Below, piece after piece: positions 50,077 to 59,985 of a stretch of DNA of 64,000 nucleotides; the stretch's first letter is position 1, and each line of letters starts with the position of its first letter. Below the pieces are notes generated by a model, which saw only the letters and a list, made by a program, of their open reading frames with translations, had not been told where the DNA came from and made no database searches. The translations under genes were made by a program, and so were the position numbers. The DNA is from a virus, in the IMG/VR virus record IMGVR_UViG_3300025789_001553, positions 1 through 64,000 of that record; one strand, given 5' to 3'.

Positions 50077-50090
50077 CGTAATTATTCAAC

Positions 50091-52046
50091 TCAAGCTGCA
50101 GGGCCGTTTGGATCTTGATTAAGGTTACCACCAGCTGAATTCCAATGATTGGATGGAGTAGTTGCAGATACTGCAGTGTTTGGCCCGTTCACTAATGATG
50201 CATTTGTTTGTAATGTAGTAGGATCAGCAACCAGTGTTAGTGGTATGTTTTTAAAGTAATGGGTATGAGACTGGTTAATAACTAAACGTATAGTATCGCC
50301 ATACTGTACATTACCACCTGTACCACCACCTGGTTTAAATATTTGTGCTCCGTTATCAGTTATTTTTGTAGATTCGGTAACTTGAAATTCTACAGGTGCT
50401 GTAACATGCTGCAAGTAAGTTTCACCTTTAATATATGTACCGCCCCCTACAACCACATTTTGACTTACACCCAGATTGTCATCAATAACTACTTGTTGAC
50501 GGTTACGTGTTCTTAAAGTCATTAAATTAGCTATTACAGAAAGATTAGTACCACCATCAATATTAGTATCATCTGATGATGCTATATTAATCTGTTTACC
50601 AGCAATTGCCATTATAGTACCACCCAAATTAACCGGGCCAGTAGTTTTAATATCTATACCACCAGAGCCCACTAATAAACTATATCTATTACCAGCGGTT
50701 ACTGTATAGTTACCACCAGGCATATCGTCGATGTGTGTATACTCTATAGCGGGTATTGTAGTGGCTGATAACCCCGTATTATTAAAATATTCCGTTACAG
50801 TTTTGTTTGTAGCATTATACCTGGTGCTATTAAATTTGTTAAACACTAAGCCGACGTTAACCAATTTGTGCTTGGTAATTGTCTCTATATAATTACCACC
50901 CTCCCCGAGTTCAGCTTCTGCTACAGCCATTATAGGGGTTTGTGTTGCTACTATATTCGTTAAATCTCCAGATTTACTACCTTCGTTTTGTGTTAAATAA
51001 TCGGCTACAGGAGCATAAGCACCTAACCAATCGTTCATAGCAGATTGCTTTAAACTACCCGCTTTAAGGTAAAAATTACCTTGTATATTATTATCAAAGT
51101 CTCTACCCACAAATAAATTATTATGCCCGTATACAGTTTCAAATTTATCTTTTAATGTAAGATACTGTACATTTTTAGGGCTAAATAAGGAATTGTATTT
51201 GTTATTAAACTCTAAGAAACCACCAGCAAAGTGTGTAACTTTAAATGACTCTCTATCTGTAGTGTTTATAATTTCTATAGCAGCACCGCGTTGATTGATA
51301 ACCATTTTATTACGGTAGGTCTGGGTGTTAAAGTCTTCTACATTTCTTATATTTTTACCGTTGCTTTCAAAAGTTTGCGGGTAGTCTTGATATGTACCGT
51401 CATCAGATTGAAATATACTTGCAAAATCGTCCTGCCCTAAAGACGTACCCATGTATACAGGGTAGGTTGGCATACCGTCTCTAAAAAATACCCAAACCTG
51501 TGCACCTACCTTTGGTACAGCAAAAACACCTTTAGCTGCGTTAGAGTAGGTAGAAGGTCGATACTGAGTACCGGTCGGGTTTACTTTACTTGTGTTATTT
51601 GTAGCTGTATCTGTAAAAGCATCTGTAACTCTAAAATTGTATTTTTCGTATACAAAACCAGGCTTTTCGCCCATTTGTTCTGTATTTAAATTAAATTGAG
51701 TATACGAGTTCGAAAAATTTGTACCAGATAAACTATAAGGAAATTCTGCGTCTGATACAGTCGACTTGTCTCTAAAAGCATTATAAGTACCTGAAGCGTT
51801 TTCTCCCATTATTGGGCTACATTGTTCTGCCCAAGGTAAAGAGTCTTTTAATTCATTTATAATTAAACTTAAATCTGAATTTATATTAATACCAGGAAAC
51901 TTAAAGTTGCGGTCCTGCTTTAAAGCAGCCCACTTATTGTAAACATTTGCATTTACATGAGGTACCCACACCTTGACTCTGCCTCTGTATTCAGGGTCAT
52001 TATTTTGTACTACTATACCAAGATATGTTGAAGAAAAGTTTTTCAT
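50091..52046 (-). CDS. 5: Baseplate central spike, gp5-like, without lysozyme domain
   Basis: The 651-residue product begins with an OB-fold hub module: STYLGIVVQNNDPEYRGRVKVWVPHV, with LPWAEQCSPIMGENASGTYN near 75-95, then KVGAQVWVFFRDGMPTYPVYMGTS (second OB piece). The C-terminal half has many repeated Gly/Asn/Thr strands (GGNYTVTAGNRYSLLVGSGGIDIKTTGPVNLGGTIMAIAGKQINIAS), the expected trimeric beta-helix needle. No lysozyme motif is seen between, unlike T4 gp5. Lysis activity instead may come from the gene at 6131. Confidence 0.78.
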   Translation of the reverse strand: MKNFSSTYLGIVVQNNDPEYRGRVKVWVPHVNANVYNKWAALKQDRNFKFPGININSDLSLIINELKDSLPWAEQCSPIMGENASGTYNAFRDKSTVSDAEFPYSLSGTNFSNSYTQFNLNTEQMGEKPGFVYEKYNFRVTDAFTDTATNNTSKVNPTGTQYRPSTYSNAAKGVFAVPKVGAQVWVFFRDGMPTYPVYMGTSLGQDDFASIFQSDDGTYQDYPQTFESNGKNIRNVEDFNTQTYRNKMVINQRGAAIEIINTTDRESFKVTHFAGGFLEFNNKYNSLFSPKNVQYLTLKDKFETVYGHNNLFVGRDFDNNIQGNFYLKAGSLKQSAMNDWLGAYAPVADYLTQNEGSKSGDLTNIVATQTPIMAVAEAELGEGGNYIETITKHKLVNVGLVFNKFNSTRYNATNKTVTEYFNNTGLSATTIPAIEYTHIDDMPGGNYTVTAGNRYSLLVGSGGIDIKTTGPVNLGGTIMAIAGKQINIASSDDTNIDGGTNLSVIANLMTLRTRNRQQVVIDDNLGVSQNVVVGGGTYIKGETYLQHVTAPVEFQVTESTKITDNGAQIFKPGGGTGGNVQYGDTIRLVINQSHTHYFKNIPLTLVADPTTLQTNASLVNGPNTAVSATTPSNHWNSAGGNLNQDPNGPAA

Positions 52047-52858
52047 TACGCGCTTAATGTAATTGTAGTAAGTTGTACTTGATTGCCGATAGTAGTGTTA
52101 GTTATATCGACTGTTATTGTTGTATCCCCAATAGATGTTGTATCTTCATATTGTATTTGAGTTGACCAATAGTATGGTACCATAAGATTACCTACTATTA
52201 TATTATTGAAAGGTAAAAACGGACTTAAAACCGGGTATGTACTGTTTATAACAGTTTGTATGGTACTATTAGAAACAATTCTTCTATTCAAATCCGTATC
52301 AGCCATTATTAGATTACCGTTATTAGGGTTTGTATCTGTACCTGTTGGACCTATGTTAGCTATATTTGCTATAAAAATGTTGTTAGCTACTGTGTAAAAA
52401 CTCTGTATTGCCCTGGATATTCCTGTAGGTAACAAGTTATCTATAATAGTATTATAAGGTACTGTACGAGTATTATTTAAGTTATTAGTATAGGATATAT
52501 AATACAAGCTACCAACTGATTCGGAAAACTTTTGATAGTAAGAAGGATATTGTATAGTTATAGCACTTAGCACCAAACTATTAGAGTAATACATTGCTTC
52601 ATCCCACCAATACTTGCCCCACAATAGCGGTAAACTATCAATAGTTGTACCACTTAAAGAAAATGAAAGATTAGTGACATCACTCCCGGCTAACTGAGCA
52701 AAAAAATCAATTTGAGAACCTATAGGGTTAGATGAGTACTGAGCTATATAATAACTCTGTGCTACATTTAGTTGAGTAGCAAAATCAGGTACCGTATACC
52801 CATTCCAATAAAATGTGGTATTATATAGATCAAATGTCTTTACAACTGATGTTGCCAT
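52046..52858 (-). CDS. Unknown baseplate-region protein
   Basis: The 270-residue product is not recognised. It is rich in Tyr, Ser, Thr and Asn (TTFYWNGYTVPDFATQL; SFSLSGTTIDSLPLLWGKYWWDEAMYYSNSL), typical of tail structural proteins, and the C-terminus has repetitive Thr/Ile strands. It lies between the gp5-like and gp27-like genes and overlaps gp5 by 1 nt. A TAAGTAT box lies 5 nt upstream. Confidence 0.55.
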   Translation of the reverse strand: MATSVVKTFDLYNTTFYWNGYTVPDFATQLNVAQSYYIAQYSSNPIGSQIDFFAQLAGSDVTNLSFSLSGTTIDSLPLLWGKYWWDEAMYYSNSLVLSAITIQYPSYYQKFSESVGSLYYISYTNNLNNTRTVPYNTIIDNLLPTGISRAIQSFYTVANNIFIANIANIGPTGTDTNPNNGNLIMADTDLNRRIVSNSTIQTVINSTYPVLSPFLPFNNIIVGNLMVPYYWSTQIQYEDTTSIGDTTITVDITNTTIGNQVQLTTITLSA

Positions 52859-52863
52859 TTATT

Positions 52864-52870
52864 ATACTTA
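52864..52870 (-). promoter_or_regulatory. TAAGTAT box (leftward)
   Basis: Read leftward, TAAGTAT lies exactly 5 nt before the ATG at 52858, as with the perfect late boxes. Confidence 0.5.
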
Positions 52871-52886
52871 CCCCTGGTTATAAGTG

Positions 52887-54416
52887 TTACAACACATCGT
52901 CCGGAATACGTGTGTTTTTATCCGCGTGTGGTTTAACTGCAGTAATTGCATTTATATAACCGGTTTGCGTAAACCGGTGCTCAACCTTAACTATGTACCA
53001 TTGACCTAAAAACTTTTCGTCGAAATCTGAATCAATAGAACCTATTTGACGGTCTAATCCTATAAACCGGTTACATTTACGCAATGTAGTGCCTGGTGCT
53101 GTAAAGTGTAAACATTGATTTAAAAAGAAACCGGATTTAAGTATAGCGTTTCGAGCTTCCGGGTAACGTTCCAGTTTTGTACTACCATACGAATACGGTA
53201 CTTTAGACACAGCTATTTCAGTCTTATTTTTGTTTAACGAAAGCAATGCTGTAGGGTTTTGATAATTTGAAAACTTTTTTACATAGTTATCTTGAAAGTA
53301 ATTTTTTATACTATCAACAGTATTATCCGCAAAATCTATACTAAACTCTTTATCTTTTATACTATTACTTGCACAAGGCATATTAATAAACATAAACGCA
53401 TTATCTAATGCTGCCATATCTACAAACTGATAGTTATTAACTGTACTCGTGCCACCTAAGTTTAAATTTAAATAATTTGTTGACGATTGAGGGGTTTTAA
53501 GTATTGAAGGTATTATAACACCTGTTTGTGTAGAAGATGTTAAAAAGAATTGCTCTGCTTGAAGCGGTCCAGCCTCACTACTATTAGTTACTGCTAAAGA
53601 AAGCTCTGTGGCTAATGAAGTTAAAGTCCACTCTTTTGTATAGCGGTTTCTATATAATAATGGAACATCTCCATTAATTTGCCCATACTTTTTACTTGCA
53701 ACATGTCTATTAAAAAGATACTCTAAATCATCAATAGCGCTATTATTTGAGGGTGGGTGATAAAATATCTTACTTGCGCCAGGATCCCATTGAGAGTTAA
53801 AAGTTTGTACTTTACTTTTAGCGTTTAATGTATTCTCAATTAAACTTTTTATTGCTAAACCTGTAGGTACTTTTCGGTTATCATCCGAAAGCACACTCGA
53901 TTTACCTTTTAAAGAAGGATATAAATCATACAGCGCTTTGTTAGTATTCCAGTTAATTGAATTAGTTTCTGCAAAAAGTTGATAATCGTATTCCCAAAAA
54001 TAAAGTTTTATATTCTTATCACTTGGCTGTACGCCTGGTATATCTTCAACATCATACACTGAAAACAAATAATTTAATTCCCAACCCTCTGAAGGAAATA
54101 TGTCTGTTTTTATATAATTTGTATCTAAAACTGGTTTAATGTTAATTAACAATAAATCTCTACCGTCGTTACGGAATTTATAATTTGCAGTAGAAGACAT
54201 AAACTCATTAGGTCTTCTTTCTATAATATTTTCTTTGTTGTTAATAATAAGATACCCACGTTTAAACCACTCGCGTGAGTCTTCCTCTATAGACAATGTA
54301 ACTAAAGCAGCAGTATTAATACCAAAGAGATTACTCTTACAATCATACAACGCCATACCAAACTCATAGGTTTGGTCATTAAGACGTATCCTTGTTGTTT
54401 GTGGTGCTTCAGTCAT
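52887..54416 (-). CDS. Baseplate hub protein, gp27-like
   Basis: The 509-residue product lies one gene before gp5 and after gp53-like in transcription order. It has beta-rich segments (TRIRLNDQTYEFGMALYDCKSNLFGIN; GWELNYLFSVYDVEDIPG; DDLEYLFNRHVAS) and ends with a domain FIGLDRQIGSIDSDFDEKFLGQWYIVKVEHRFTQTGYINAITAVKP, like the C-terminal part of T4-type gp27/gpD hub proteins. The size is larger than T4 gp27 (391). The assignment rests on the C-terminal motif and position. Confidence 0.6.
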   Translation of the reverse strand: MTEAPQTTRIRLNDQTYEFGMALYDCKSNLFGINTAALVTLSIEEDSREWFKRGYLIINNKENIIERRPNEFMSSTANYKFRNDGRDLLLINIKPVLDTNYIKTDIFPSEGWELNYLFSVYDVEDIPGVQPSDKNIKLYFWEYDYQLFAETNSINWNTNKALYDLYPSLKGKSSVLSDDNRKVPTGLAIKSLIENTLNAKSKVQTFNSQWDPGASKIFYHPPSNNSAIDDLEYLFNRHVASKKYGQINGDVPLLYRNRYTKEWTLTSLATELSLAVTNSSEAGPLQAEQFFLTSSTQTGVIIPSILKTPQSSTNYLNLNLGGTSTVNNYQFVDMAALDNAFMFINMPCASNSIKDKEFSIDFADNTVDSIKNYFQDNYVKKFSNYQNPTALLSLNKNKTEIAVSKVPYSYGSTKLERYPEARNAILKSGFFLNQCLHFTAPGTTLRKCNRFIGLDRQIGSIDSDFDEKFLGQWYIVKVEHRFTQTGYINAITAVKPHADKNTRIPDDVL

Positions 54417-54417
54417 G

Positions 54418-54792
54418 TTACGTGTTTGTAGTAGTATTTAACTGAGCAAGTATTTGCCTTACATACTGAGGTGTTAAGTATTTTAACTGTGTACCCGCTT
54501 GTGGAAAAAATACCGGGTTTTGTATATTGTTAACAGAGCAAATTAACCACCATAATAGCGTAGTGCCATATAAATTATATGAAATTAATGTATACGACAT
54601 TTCCCCATGAGGTACTGTATATACGTTATAGTATGACGGATCAAGATTGGCCGGAAAATTTGTTTTAGCTAAAATATTGTAAAAATAATCACTATTATCG
54701 TTTTGGTAAACGTTAAAAATATTTTCGTACCTAAAACTTTCAAGAGAAGGTAGTACGTTTATATTGTTCTGATTTGAAGGTGTTTGGTTCAT
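54418..54792 (-). CDS. 53: Baseplate wedge protein, gp53-like
   Basis: The 124-residue product has YTVPHGEMSYTLISYNLYGTTLLWWLICSVNNIQNPVFFPQAGTQLKYL at about residues 57-107, the same order as the gp53/LysM-like baseplate domain (YTISxxxYGTTxxWWIIxxANNIxxP). gp53 strengthens the wedge-hub contact in T4. It is shorter than T4 gp53 (196). ATG at 54792 follows a TTAAATATG sequence. Confidence 0.7.
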   Translation of the reverse strand: MNQTPSNQNNINVLPSLESFRYENIFNVYQNDNSDYFYNILAKTNFPANLDPSYYNVYTVPHGEMSYTLISYNLYGTTLLWWLICSVNNIQNPVFFPQAGTQLKYLTPQYVRQILAQLNTTTNT

Positions 54793-54794
54793 AT

Positions 54795-56207
54795 TTAACT
54801 TTCAGAAGTAGTAATGTTTATATTATTACTTGGATCTGCATTTGATAAAAATGTATTACGTGTGTTGAGCAGTACACTCGAAAAAATCAGACTTACTTTA
54901 TACGCTTCAGGTATCATTTTAATATAGGGGTCGTTACTTGCAGTTCCCGCTACTTCACCGGTCTTAACATTTATATATCTTACATTACCTACATTTTCAA
55001 TATTAATGCCGCTTAAATATGCTAAAGGTATGTTTTTATAGCCAGGTATATCAATACCATATAAGCATGGTGCATCTAAGAAATTAATGCCTTTTCTATT
55101 AGGTAAATTTTGATATGTTATAAGATAGCAAAACTCCCAGTTTTTTTGTATTTGAGTTACATCATCACCATGATCTATAGTGTTATATAGATAAAATTGT
55201 ACCTGTACATCTTCTCTTCCAGATGCGCCGTTAAATGCATATAACTCTTCTTTTTTAAGGGTGCCTGCTTGAGTGCCTATTATAGATTGTGCTAAGCCTC
55301 GAGTTATATTTGTTGCACCGGTTAATACACCTATACCTTTTCCAATAGGGGACTTTTTAGCTTTATCTTCAAGCTGTGCGCTTCCACTTTCTCCTGACAC
55401 GCTTTCTTCAGTAAGCGCATCGATAATTTGCCCCACACCACTGGCAGTTTTTTGTAAACCTTTTAGTATATCTCCATTACTACTACCCCAACTGTTTCCA
55501 ACCTTCACCATATTTGCATTGGTGTAGTAAGGTAAAGCATATGTGAACCCGGTTTTTGCTACAGCATACAAACCTTGATAGGGTGCAAATGCAGTAGTTA
55601 AATTGTACGGAATCTTTTTCGTGGGGTCTGTTTTCGCAGAATCCAACCCTGCAGTATCTGGTAAAGTTACAGCTTTACCGGCTGCACTATTACCAAACAG
55701 AGAGTTAGTAAAATTTTTTAACTGTGTAACGCCGATATTACCGGCTACTGCAATATTATTAATCTCACCACGAAGGCTATACAAATAACCGCGTAACTCG
55801 CTTGATTGAGTTTGTTTATATTCTGTTAAAATAACTTTAGGGATATGCTTTCTACCTTCTCGTTTTGTTAGTGTCCAATCGAAATCATCAAATACGTTTA
55901 TAACAGACTGTATAGTATTATTACCACTACCGGTTGAGTTACTACCAGTCTTACTGTTATTATTAGTAGCTGGTTTTAGTACTGGTGCACCTAACTCATC
56001 ATCAGGAGCTCCCCACGTAAACAACAATGGTTCATAATTAGGTTTCTGGCTTCCTGTAGGTGGTGGTGGCTCGGGCTTAGCAACCGGGGTGTTTACCATA
56101 TTAACATTTGCATTGTACATTAAACCACCACCTATAATTGAACCACCGGTATTTACAGTGGGGTTAGTGTTTGTAGTATTGCTACCGCCTGGGTTGTAGA
56201 AAGCCAT
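54795..56207 (-). CDS. Baseplate tube cap-like structural protein
   Basis: The 470-residue product has a Gly/Asn/Pro-rich N-terminus, a central helical portion, and a C-terminal block with QVQFYLYNTIDHGDDVTQIQKNWEFCYLITYQN and IPEAYKVSLIFSSVLLNTRNTF. The latter resembles the end of T4-type gp48 tube cap or baseplate tube-associated proteins (PxAYxVxxxxxSLLxxTRN). It follows the tape measure gene by translation overlap. gp48 assignment is tentative. Confidence 0.5.
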   Translation of the reverse strand: MAFYNPGGSNTTNTNPTVNTGGSIIGGGLMYNANVNMVNTPVAKPEPPPPTGSQKPNYEPLLFTWGAPDDELGAPVLKPATNNNSKTGSNSTGSGNNTIQSVINVFDDFDWTLTKREGRKHIPKVILTEYKQTQSSELRGYLYSLRGEINNIAVAGNIGVTQLKNFTNSLFGNSAAGKAVTLPDTAGLDSAKTDPTKKIPYNLTTAFAPYQGLYAVAKTGFTYALPYYTNANMVKVGNSWGSSNGDILKGLQKTASGVGQIIDALTEESVSGESGSAQLEDKAKKSPIGKGIGVLTGATNITRGLAQSIIGTQAGTLKKEELYAFNGASGREDVQVQFYLYNTIDHGDDVTQIQKNWEFCYLITYQNLPNRKGINFLDAPCLYGIDIPGYKNIPLAYLSGINIENVGNVRYINVKTGEVAGTASNDPYIKMIPEAYKVSLIFSSVLLNTRNTFLSNADPSNNINITTSES

Positions 56208-58129
56208 TATAGTAATCCTCTCGCGTAAATCATATTATGTCTATACTTACTACGCTCAATGTAAGGTATATCTCTACTTGAGTTTTCTACATTAGCCTCT
56301 ACGTTGTTTACATTAGAAGCATTATTAACAATAGTAGCTGTAGAGTTTTTAGATGAATTTATACTTTGCTGTGAAGCAGCTAATGGTTCAATAGAACTAA
56401 TTAACGTATCTATCTTTTTCATCAGCTTATCGATATTTTCAGTTTGTACTTTAATGACCGGTAATTCATTTATTTCTTTAGCTTCAGATGTATTAACAAC
56501 ATTACCTAATTTTGCAGCTTCGGTAACCGCTAATTTTGTAGATACTAAAGATACAGGCATTGCAGGTCCAGCATCTGTCGTTATAGAAGGTATATTGGCA
56601 CCTTGTACAGAGGTTTGATTGTTAGTAGCAGAAGCTCTTATAATAGGTGCTGTAACCGCTAAAGCGGCAGTAACAGCTAATAGCTTTATTAAATTAACAC
56701 TATTAATTGTATCAACGAACCTCTTTAATGGATCTAAATTTATACTTAAATCTCCAAAAGATGATAAACTTTGCTTAAATGCTGTAATACTATTAGTAAC
56801 TCTATCAATATTATCTGCCTGTTCCCCTATAGCTACTAATTGATCTAAAGGAGATTTTTGGCCTGATATTTTGCTAAATAACCCACCAACAAAATTACCT
56901 ATACCAGCTATAGCTGTACCTGCTCCGAACCCGGCTATAGCTAAACCAAGCGCCCCTATTGCTACACTTACTTCTAATATTTTTAAAGCAGAAATACCTG
57001 CTAATTCCTTTAATTGATTGGTAAACGTGGTTAGTGGTTTGCTTATTGCTGCCATACCCACACTTAAAGGCACTAATGCAACCCCAAGTACACCAAGTGC
57101 AATAGCCCCTGGTATAATAAATTCTGAAACCAATCCTAATACAGCAGCTACCGCACCTAAACCAAGCAATGCAACAAAGCCTTTTCCGATTGTTTCCCAA
57201 TTAAGTTCTGCAAATGTTTTAAGACCTTTACCTGCAAGCCATAACGCTCCCCCGAGAGCTGCCACTGCTGCAGCACCTACAATCATTTCTAAAGAAGAAC
57301 CAGCTAACAACTTAGATGCTCCAATTAAACCTATTAAAGCAACCGATCCTTTAGCGATTGATGTCCAATCTACTAAACCAAACTCTTGAAACCCTTTTGC
57401 AGCAGCATATAATGATACGCCTAATATACCTATAGTAACTGCTCCTTTCATAGCATCAGTATCACCGAGTTTTTTAAGACCGTCACTTAGCTTACCCAAC
57501 CCACTACCTATTGCACCCATTATACCAAGACCAGCTCCAGTATTAGCGGAAGCATTTGCAGTTGTTGGGGTACTGTTTACTGAAGTTGTAAATACTTTTT
57601 TAAGTGCTTCAAGTGCTTCTGGTTGTATTGTAGCCAGGCTTATTGGCTGTACTTGTACTTCTTTTAGTGCTGCTTCTTCTGCTGAAACACCACCACCAAC
57701 ACCCGCGCCTATCGCATTTGAAGATACGTTTTCTAATTTTTCTGATAAATTACCGAACAGTTCTTTTTGATCTCCATAAGACTTAGCATATCGTTCTTTA
57801 TGTTTTATTTCTTCTTGATTATATGCTTCACTGTTTTTATACTCTGTTTTGTCGTATTTTTTAATAACGTCAATTAGAGTTTTTTCTAAATTAGTTCCAA
57901 GCTTAGCACTTAATGAATTTAAAGCTTGTGTTTGTAATACCGATTGCTCTAATTGGTCTTTATTATTTAACTCCGCACTTTTAATCAATACATTAATTCG
58001 ATTGTTTAATACATTGGAATTTTTTTCCATTGCATCCAGCCACTTCTGTGGTATAGGGCCAGTTTCTTTAGGCCTTAATGCTGCCATTAAAGATGTAAGA
58101 AATCCCGGGTCGGCTGATTGATCTGCCAT
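56207..58129 (-). CDS. 29: Tail tape-measure protein, gp29-like
   Basis: The 640-residue product has a helical N-terminal part, then a long Ala/Gly/Leu-rich hydrophobic middle (about 210-440) with repeated ALGxAL-like stretches (IVGAAAVAALGGALWLAGKGL; GALGLAIAGFGAGTAIAGIG) and a charged C-terminus. This is typical of a tape-measure/hub protein; T4 gp29 has 590 residues. Protein length would set tail length. It lies among baseplate genes in the expected region. A TAAGTAT box lies 6 nt upstream of the start. Confidence 0.78.
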   Translation of the reverse strand: MADQSADPGFLTSLMAALRPKETGPIPQKWLDAMEKNSNVLNNRINVLIKSAELNNKDQLEQSVLQTQALNSLSAKLGTNLEKTLIDVIKKYDKTEYKNSEAYNQEEIKHKERYAKSYGDQKELFGNLSEKLENVSSNAIGAGVGGGVSAEEAALKEVQVQPISLATIQPEALEALKKVFTTSVNSTPTTANASANTGAGLGIMGAIGSGLGKLSDGLKKLGDTDAMKGAVTIGILGVSLYAAAKGFQEFGLVDWTSIAKGSVALIGLIGASKLLAGSSLEMIVGAAAVAALGGALWLAGKGLKTFAELNWETIGKGFVALLGLGAVAAVLGLVSEFIIPGAIALGVLGVALVPLSVGMAAISKPLTTFTNQLKELAGISALKILEVSVAIGALGLAIAGFGAGTAIAGIGNFVGGLFSKISGQKSPLDQLVAIGEQADNIDRVTNSITAFKQSLSSFGDLSINLDPLKRFVDTINSVNLIKLLAVTAALAVTAPIIRASATNNQTSVQGANIPSITTDAGPAMPVSLVSTKLAVTEAAKLGNVVNTSEAKEINELPVIKVQTENIDKLMKKIDTLISSIEPLAASQQSINSSKNSTATIVNNASNVNNVEANVENSSRDIPYIERSKYRHNMIYARGLL

Positions 58130-58135
58130 ACTTAA

Positions 58136-58142
58136 ATACTTA
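58136..58142 (-). promoter_or_regulatory. TAAGTAT box (leftward)
   Basis: Read leftward, TAAGTAT lies 6 nt before the tape-measure ATG at 58129. A 7-bp inverted repeat AGGTACT/AGTACCT (58142-58157) overlaps its upstream edge. Confidence 0.5.
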
Positions 58143-58163
58143 GGTACTGAAGTACCTTAAGGC

Positions 58164-58976
58164 TTATTGATTAACAATAAACAATGTACTATCTACTAAT
58201 ACAGTTAAATCACTTACTACTTCCCCAGTCTCTACATCTGTACCTGATACAGTTAATAAATCCTTTTGTATGCTTACGTATTTTTCCATGTACTTAAGTA
58301 CGTCTTGAATTATACTATTTGGCATTTTTTCAAGTAGTGCATGTCGTTTTGCAAACGATAAATTACTATAACCGACTTGTTGTTCTTGATTGTTATAAAA
58401 AATGTTAATATCTTTAATAAATTTTGACACTTCACCCACGAAAGCGTCTCCTATTGTTTCAGTAATTTGTGCGCTTAATATTTGCTTATCATTAGCTGTT
58501 TTTTCGCGTAGTTGTTTTTCTAAATTGTATTGTTCTATGTATAGAGGAGAACCGACTTGTATTGTAAATGGTACCCCTGTAATAGTATCTGTACCTGGTA
58601 CGGCAACAACTTTAAACTTGTTAATAATGTCTTGTAAATTGATATTAAATTTACGATTGTTTTGAAATAAAACATACCCGGTACCCGCTGTAGAAACACG
58701 CAATTGTACGGCTATAGCTGCTGCATCAATAGTTGTTAATAAAGGCACTACACCCGATTCGATGCAATTTTCTTGTATGATATTATATAATGCAATTGTA
58801 AATCTGGTTTGAAATACAGGATTATCAACAGCTGCTTTTAAAATATTTTTCTGTTGACCGGTATTAATGGTTTTAAATTTTACTTCCCTTGTTAAACTCG
58901 GTACATACACCGAAACTGTAACCTCGTTATTAATTGTATCCAATACGGATAGTATGTCATTAAAATTACTGCTCAT
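58164..58976 (-). CDS. Baseplate hub assembly protein, gp26/gp51-type
   Basis: The ATG at 58974-58976 gives a 270-residue product starting MSSNFNDILSVLDT; an upstream TTG at 59009 overlapping the previous stop is less likely. It has VSVYVPSLTREVKFKTINTGQQKNILKAA near residue 20, the usual start of gp26-like baseplate proteins, and later LSFAKRHALLEKMPNSIIQDVLKYM. The upstream gene is a paralogue with the same LSFxxRxxLxEKxP pattern. Precise T4 equivalence is uncertain. Confidence 0.6.
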   Translation of the reverse strand: MSSNFNDILSVLDTINNEVTVSVYVPSLTREVKFKTINTGQQKNILKAAVDNPVFQTRFTIALYNIIQENCIESGVVPLLTTIDAAAIAVQLRVSTAGTGYVLFQNNRKFNINLQDIINKFKVVAVPGTDTITGVPFTIQVGSPLYIEQYNLEKQLREKTANDKQILSAQITETIGDAFVGEVSKFIKDINIFYNNQEQQVGYSNLSFAKRHALLEKMPNSIIQDVLKYMEKYVSIQKDLLTVSGTDVETGEVVSDLTVLVDSTLFIVNQ

Positions 58977-59005
58977 ATATAGATTTATGGTGCGTTGATA
59001 GGTTA

Positions 59006-59965
59006 TCAAGTAAACTCACTTGGAGAGTTCTTTCCTGTATCTAACGGCATACCATTGAATCCAGGAACGGACGTATCTCTACTCTTACTTCCAGAGTTAG
59101 CTTCTGATTGCTCTTTTTCTGCTTGCTGTACAAACAATGTCCAATATAATAATTGTTCAGCTGGTGTAATACTATCTACATATTCCGGTGTAAAATTAGC
59201 CTTGCTGATTAAATTTAAATTTATTTTATACAAATTTATTAAATCATCATTAAAGATTAGTTTACAAAATTCCAACAATACTTCAGTATTGGTCGACACC
59301 GACAGGTTTACAACATAGCTACCTGTATAAGGTGATTTAATAGATAGAAGCTTTGTGTCAGCAAGCGAATCTTCGACACGTGTTAATGATTTGTAAACCT
59401 CTGTAGCTAAAGTTAGTGGTAGTTTTTCAACGAGCTCTATTCTTTCTGAAAAAGTTAAACCTTTAAACGATAAAAACTTTTCGTTAACAGTCATACTATC
59501 TATACAAGAGGCTAACTGATAACTAAACATTTTTTCGGGTTCTATGTTAATAAAATTAATTTCGTCTATAGCCTTTACTATACTGTGGTTTATAGTTATG
59601 TTATTAAAAGTAACTGATTTATTGTAATGTATATTACCAAGTTTAGCTACCAAGTCTTCAATTTTAATAATATATTCAAACTTTTTCTTGGTATCGTTAC
59701 AAACAGCTTCTAATTTAAGATCCGGACTTATACAGACTGATCGTATATTAAGCAATAGTATGATCTTATCTACAACGTTAAGTCCGTCCAGTAATATCCC
59801 GGGAGAAACGTGTTCAACTACTTGGTTTAAATGGTGTAAGAACTCTGTTGTATCATTGTTATAAAGGGATTTAACTAAGTCTTTATATAACTTAGCATTA
59901 ACCTCTTTTACCCAGATTTTCTTATAATTAAATCCAGGTAACTTAATTCCATACGTAAAAGCCAT
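59006..59965 (-). CDS. Baseplate hub assembly protein, paralogue of the next gene
   Basis: The 319-residue product starts MAFTYGIKLPGFNYKKIWVKEVNAKLYKDLVKSL, like the opening of gp26-type proteins, and contains LTFSERIELVEKLPLTLATEVYKSL, which aligns with LSFAKRHALLEKMPNSIIQDVLKYM of the next gene. Both then have similar size and beta-rich middles. A duplication is the likely origin. The C-terminus is polar (SGSKSRDTSVPGFNG). Confidence 0.58.
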   Translation of the reverse strand: MAFTYGIKLPGFNYKKIWVKEVNAKLYKDLVKSLYNNDTTEFLHHLNQVVEHVSPGILLDGLNVVDKIILLLNIRSVCISPDLKLEAVCNDTKKKFEYIIKIEDLVAKLGNIHYNKSVTFNNITINHSIVKAIDEINFINIEPEKMFSYQLASCIDSMTVNEKFLSFKGLTFSERIELVEKLPLTLATEVYKSLTRVEDSLADTKLLSIKSPYTGSYVVNLSVSTNTEVLLEFCKLIFNDDLINLYKINLNLISKANFTPEYVDSITPAEQLLYWTLFVQQAEKEQSEANSGSKSRDTSVPGFNGMPLDTGKNSPSEFT

Positions 59966-59985
59966 TATATTGACTTACTATGTAG

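Noticed and set aside
56304-57389. Plus-strand frames within the tape-measure gene
   Set aside because: They are mirror frames of the Ala/Gly/Leu-rich region of the tape measure; no start context or motifs.
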